Assembly (NCBI GenBank): GCA_948907985.1
Contig: CAQWMM010000033.1
Span: 1-20,885 of the forward strand
Length of the DNA: 20,885 bases
Reading direction: 5' to 3'
Origin: an uncultured Bacillota bacterium
GTDB lineage: Bacteria > Bacillota > Dehalobacteriia > UBA4068 > UBA4997
A program made the translations under genes and the position numbers. The notes under the pieces were generated by a model, which saw nothing but the letters and a program-made list of their open reading frames with translations, was not told the DNA's origin and ran no database searches. This document shows positions 20,567 to 20,885 of the stretch, in pieces. Every line of letters begins with the position of its first letter. Position 1 is the first letter of the stretch.

Positions 20567-20885
20567 CCCTCTCCGTCAACCGGCCTCCGCCGGTTGCCAC
20601 CTCTCCCAAAGGGAGAGGCGAGTTTAAACAACTTCGCCCGTAAGTTCTTGGCTCCCCCTCTGGGGGAGCTGGCCCAGCGCAAGCTGGGACTGAGAGGGCG
20701 CGCCAGCAAATAGACTTGGGGAGCTTGCTAATCTCCACCCTCTCCGTCAGCGGCTCCTTTCAGTCGCCCCTGCCACCTCTCCCTAAAGGGCGAGGCAAGT
20801 TTAAAACCACTCCGCCCGAAAGTTCTCGGCTCCCCCAGAGGGCGCGTCGTCAAATAGCCTAAGAAGACTATTCGCAATACTAATC
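20567..20885. repeat. Two degenerate tandem copies of a hairpin-rich element
   Basis: Copy A begins CCCTCTCCGTC at 20567 and copy B at 20738, followed in both by TGCCACCTCTCCC (20595 and 20771), a GAGGC-AGTTTAAA stretch, CGCCCG-AAGTTCT and GGCTCCCCC (20650 and 20828), then GAGGGCGCG. Copy B lacks about 34 bases present in A. Copy A holds four perfect hairpins: AACCGG/CCGGTT (20578-20595), CCTCTCCC/GGGAGAGG (20600-20618), GCTCCCCC/GGGGGAGC (20651-20669) and CCCAGC-GCAA-GCTGGG (20673-20688). No convincing gene is present in this 320-base stretch. The element may be a MITE-like intergenic repeat. Confidence 0.75.

Noticed and set aside
20547..20738. Minus-strand 63-codon open frame in the repeat region
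   Set aside because: It is composed entirely of the hairpin-rich repeat; such translations are common spurious calls and no ribosome site is present.

Overview
The window reads as a chromosomal segment of a medium-GC Bacillota, most likely an anaerobic clostridial-type bacterium. The grounds are the gene order ylxM-ffh-rpsP-khpA-rimM-trmD, a short ThiF of the kind seen with thiSFGH in Firmicutes, a lipoprotein-type ABC binding protein, a CmpB-like membrane protein, strong GGAGG ribosome sites and sigma-A promoters. No phage, plasmid or transposase gene is visible. Species cannot be named from the sequence. Most genes lie on the minus strand. || Region 1 (1-4158, minus): the SRP/ribosome-maturation operon. 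YlxM, Ffh, S16, KhpA, RimM and TrmD (cut by the window edge) read leftward from a perfect-consensus promoter (TTGACA, 17 bp, TATAAT) at 3652-3680. That promoter lies inside a terminator-like inverted repeat. Upstream of it is a small CmpB-like membrane protein. || Region 2 (4233-6903): a class 3 aldehyde dehydrogenase (minus) is divergent from an HD-domain phosphohydrolase (plus). The latter is followed by a 102-residue protein resembling sigma-factor region 2 alone, closed by a strong terminator. || Region 3 (6927-11827): a DASS/SLC13 transporter and a three-gene ABC importer of the TrpXYZ/ABC_sub_bind type (lipoprotein, permease, ATPase), all minus. Divergent from them is a plus-strand cupin gene whose leader carries a 121-nt, nearly fully paired structured element. 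The cupin gene overlaps an unrecognised membrane-anchored protein gene (to 12668). || Region 4 (12665-16824, minus): a thiazole-synthesis operon, flavodoxin-thiS-thiF-thiG-thiH-tenI. ThiS is the sulfur carrier, ThiF adenylates it, and ThiH (radical SAM) makes dehydroglycine from tyrosine. ThiG builds the thiazole, TenI probably aromatises it, and the flavodoxin could supply electrons to ThiH. The leader is too short for a TPP riboswitch. || Region 5 (16883-20885, minus): a type IV pilus segment, pilin-pilD-pilM-pilN-pilO. It has palindromes and two degenerate, hairpin-rich tandem repeat copies upstream, and a short remnant of the same repeat inside the operon. || The most notable items are the structured leader element at 11332-11452, the sigma-region-2-only protein, the terminator/promoter composite at 3632-3684, the flavodoxin in the thi operon, and the hairpin-rich repeats beside the pilin gene.
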